A DNA stretch of 5,512 bases. Source: Actinomycetota bacterium (GTDB taxonomy: Bacteria > Actinomycetota > Actinomycetes > Nanopelagicales > Nanopelagicaceae). This document shows, piece after piece, positions 4,752 to 5,512 of the stretch (the first letter of the stretch is position 1; each line of letters starts with the position of its first letter). The stretch is from the NCBI GenBank assembly GCA_009700365.1, contig WLME01000080.1, positions 1-5,512 on the forward strand, in the 5' to 3' direction. Below the pieces are notes generated by a model that ran no database searches, had not been told where the DNA came from, and worked only from the letters and a program-made list of their open reading frames with translations. The position numbers and the translations under genes were made by a program.

Positions 4752-5512
4752 ATGAATTTTCCAAAGCAGAAGCCATCAAAGATGCCGGTGCATCGTTACG
4801 CACCCTTTATCCCCGTAGAACTTGAAGATCGCACCTGGCCAAGTAAGCAGATGACCAAAGCACCTCAGTGGTGTTCAGTCGATCTTCGCGATGGCAACCA
4901 AGCGCTTATCGATCCGATGGATACGCCTCGCAAACTAGCGATGTTTAAGTTGCTCGTTGCGATGGGCTACAAAGAGATTGAAGTGGGATTCCCATCTGCA
5001 TCTCAGACAGATTTCGATTTCGTTCGCAAGATTATTGATGAAGACCTCATTCCAGATGACGTCATCATCCAGGTGCTTACTCAGGCCCGCGAACCGCTTA
5101 TCCGCCGCACCTATGAAGCAATCAAGGGTTCAAAGCAGGCAATTGTTCATCTTTACAACTCAACATCTACATTGCAGCGCCGGGTTGTATTTGGCCTTGA
5201 TAAAGATGGCATCAAAAAGATTGCAACCGATGCCGCTCAACTATGTCTCGATCTTATGTCGACTGTTCCTGAGACCAAGGTTTCTTTTGAATATTCACCT
5301 GAGTCCTACACCGGGACCGAACTCGAATTCGCAGTTGAAGTTTGCAATGCCGTAAATGATGTTTGGAAACCGACACCACAGTGGAAGACGATTATGAATC
5401 TTCCCGCTACGGTTGAAATGGCGACCCCTAATGTTTATGCAGATTCAATTGAATGGATGTGTCGCAATCTCAATAATCGCGACAGCGTCATCGTTTCGCT
5501 GCACCCACACAA
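4752..5512 (+). CDS. leuA: 2-isopropylmalate synthase, N-terminal part, cut by window edge
   Basis: LeuA condenses acetyl-CoA with 2-oxoisovalerate to 2-isopropylmalate, the first committed step of leucine synthesis; it is cytosolic, metal dependent and usually inhibited by leucine through a C-terminal domain that lies beyond the window. The 253 visible codons belong to the long actinobacterial form. Key residues match the M. tuberculosis enzyme with a constant shift of 34: Arg46 and Asp47 in DLRDGNQ (80, 81), His133 (167), Glu184 (218), and the zinc ligands His251 and His253 in LHPH at the right edge (285, 287). The N-terminus is thus about 34 residues shorter than in M. tuberculosis but keeps the family opening (KMPVHRYAPF, 10-19). 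AGGAG at 4741-4745, six bases from the ATG, fixes the start. Expression is probably controlled by the Leu-rich leader peptide and structured RNA directly upstream. Confidence 0.96.
   Translation, partial: MNFPKQKPSKMPVHRYAPFIPVELEDRTWPSKQMTKAPQWCSVDLRDGNQALIDPMDTPRKLAMFKLLVAMGYKEIEVGFPSASQTDFDFVRKIIDEDLIPDDVIIQVLTQAREPLIRRTYEAIKGSKQAIVHLYNSTSTLQRRVVFGLDKDGIKKIATDAAQLCLDLMSTVPETKVSFEYSPESYTGTELEFAVEVCNAVNDVWKPTPQWKTIMNLPATVEMATPNVYADSIEWMCRNLNNRDSVIVSLHPH

Noticed and set aside
4957..5355. 132-codon plus-strand frame inside leuA.
   Set aside because: It is an out-of-frame shadow; the leuA frame through the same bases has all catalytic residues.
1..5512. CRISPR arrays, tRNA or rRNA genes, insertion sequences, phage genes, toxin-antitoxin pairs.
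   Set aside because: None seen: no regularly spaced repeats, no tRNA-like cloverleaf, no transposase or phage-like protein on either strand.

Overview
This window looks like a piece of a streamlined freshwater actinobacterial chromosome, most likely from the acI / Nanopelagicales group (the 'Candidatus Planktophila' type). The evidence is the moderate GC content with short intergenic gaps, promoters that sit directly on start codons (leaderless style), a GlnA2-type glutamine synthetase of the actinobacterial kind with panB nearby, an actinobacterial long-form leuA behind a leucine-rich leader peptide, and a heliorhodopsin very similar to the fosmid-derived 48C12 protein from a lake actinobacterium. 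The taxonomic assignment is inference from protein resemblance; there is no rRNA gene here.

Layout. On the minus strand, the 5' part of panB (ketopantoate hydroxymethyltransferase) runs off the left edge. A 74-bp divergent promoter region separates it from a plus-strand block: nadE (glutamine-dependent NAD+ synthetase, 386-2053), a GlnA2-like type I glutamine synthetase (2088-3407) and a heliorhodopsin (3444-4205). The gaps in this block are only 34 and 36 bp, yet each of the three genes has its own promoter-like -10 element. The heliorhodopsin abuts, stop to stop and convergently, a small AT-rich minus-strand gene of unknown function (4206-4493) that has a strong ribosome binding site. The 258-bp region 4494-4751 holds the divergent control region for that orphan and for leuA: a tandem repeat, an inverted repeat, a leuA promoter, a 14-residue Leu-rich leader peptide, and an RNA element with two hairpins whose loops are complementary. 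The 5' two-fifths or so of leuA (4752 onward) runs off the right edge.

How the genes fit together. The central block is about glutamine. GlnA would make glutamine, NadE consumes glutamine as its ammonia source, and heliorhodopsin from a related actinobacterium has been reported (as I recall) to bind glutamine synthetase and raise its activity in light. Finding the photoreceptor immediately downstream of a glutamine synthetase gene is the most interesting feature here. The flanking genes panB and leuA both draw on 2-oxoisovalerate, linking pantothenate and leucine synthesis. The glutamine synthetase also appears to lack about 15 residues in the loop where type I enzymes of other bacteria are adenylylated, and a GlnR-like direct repeat lies just upstream of it.
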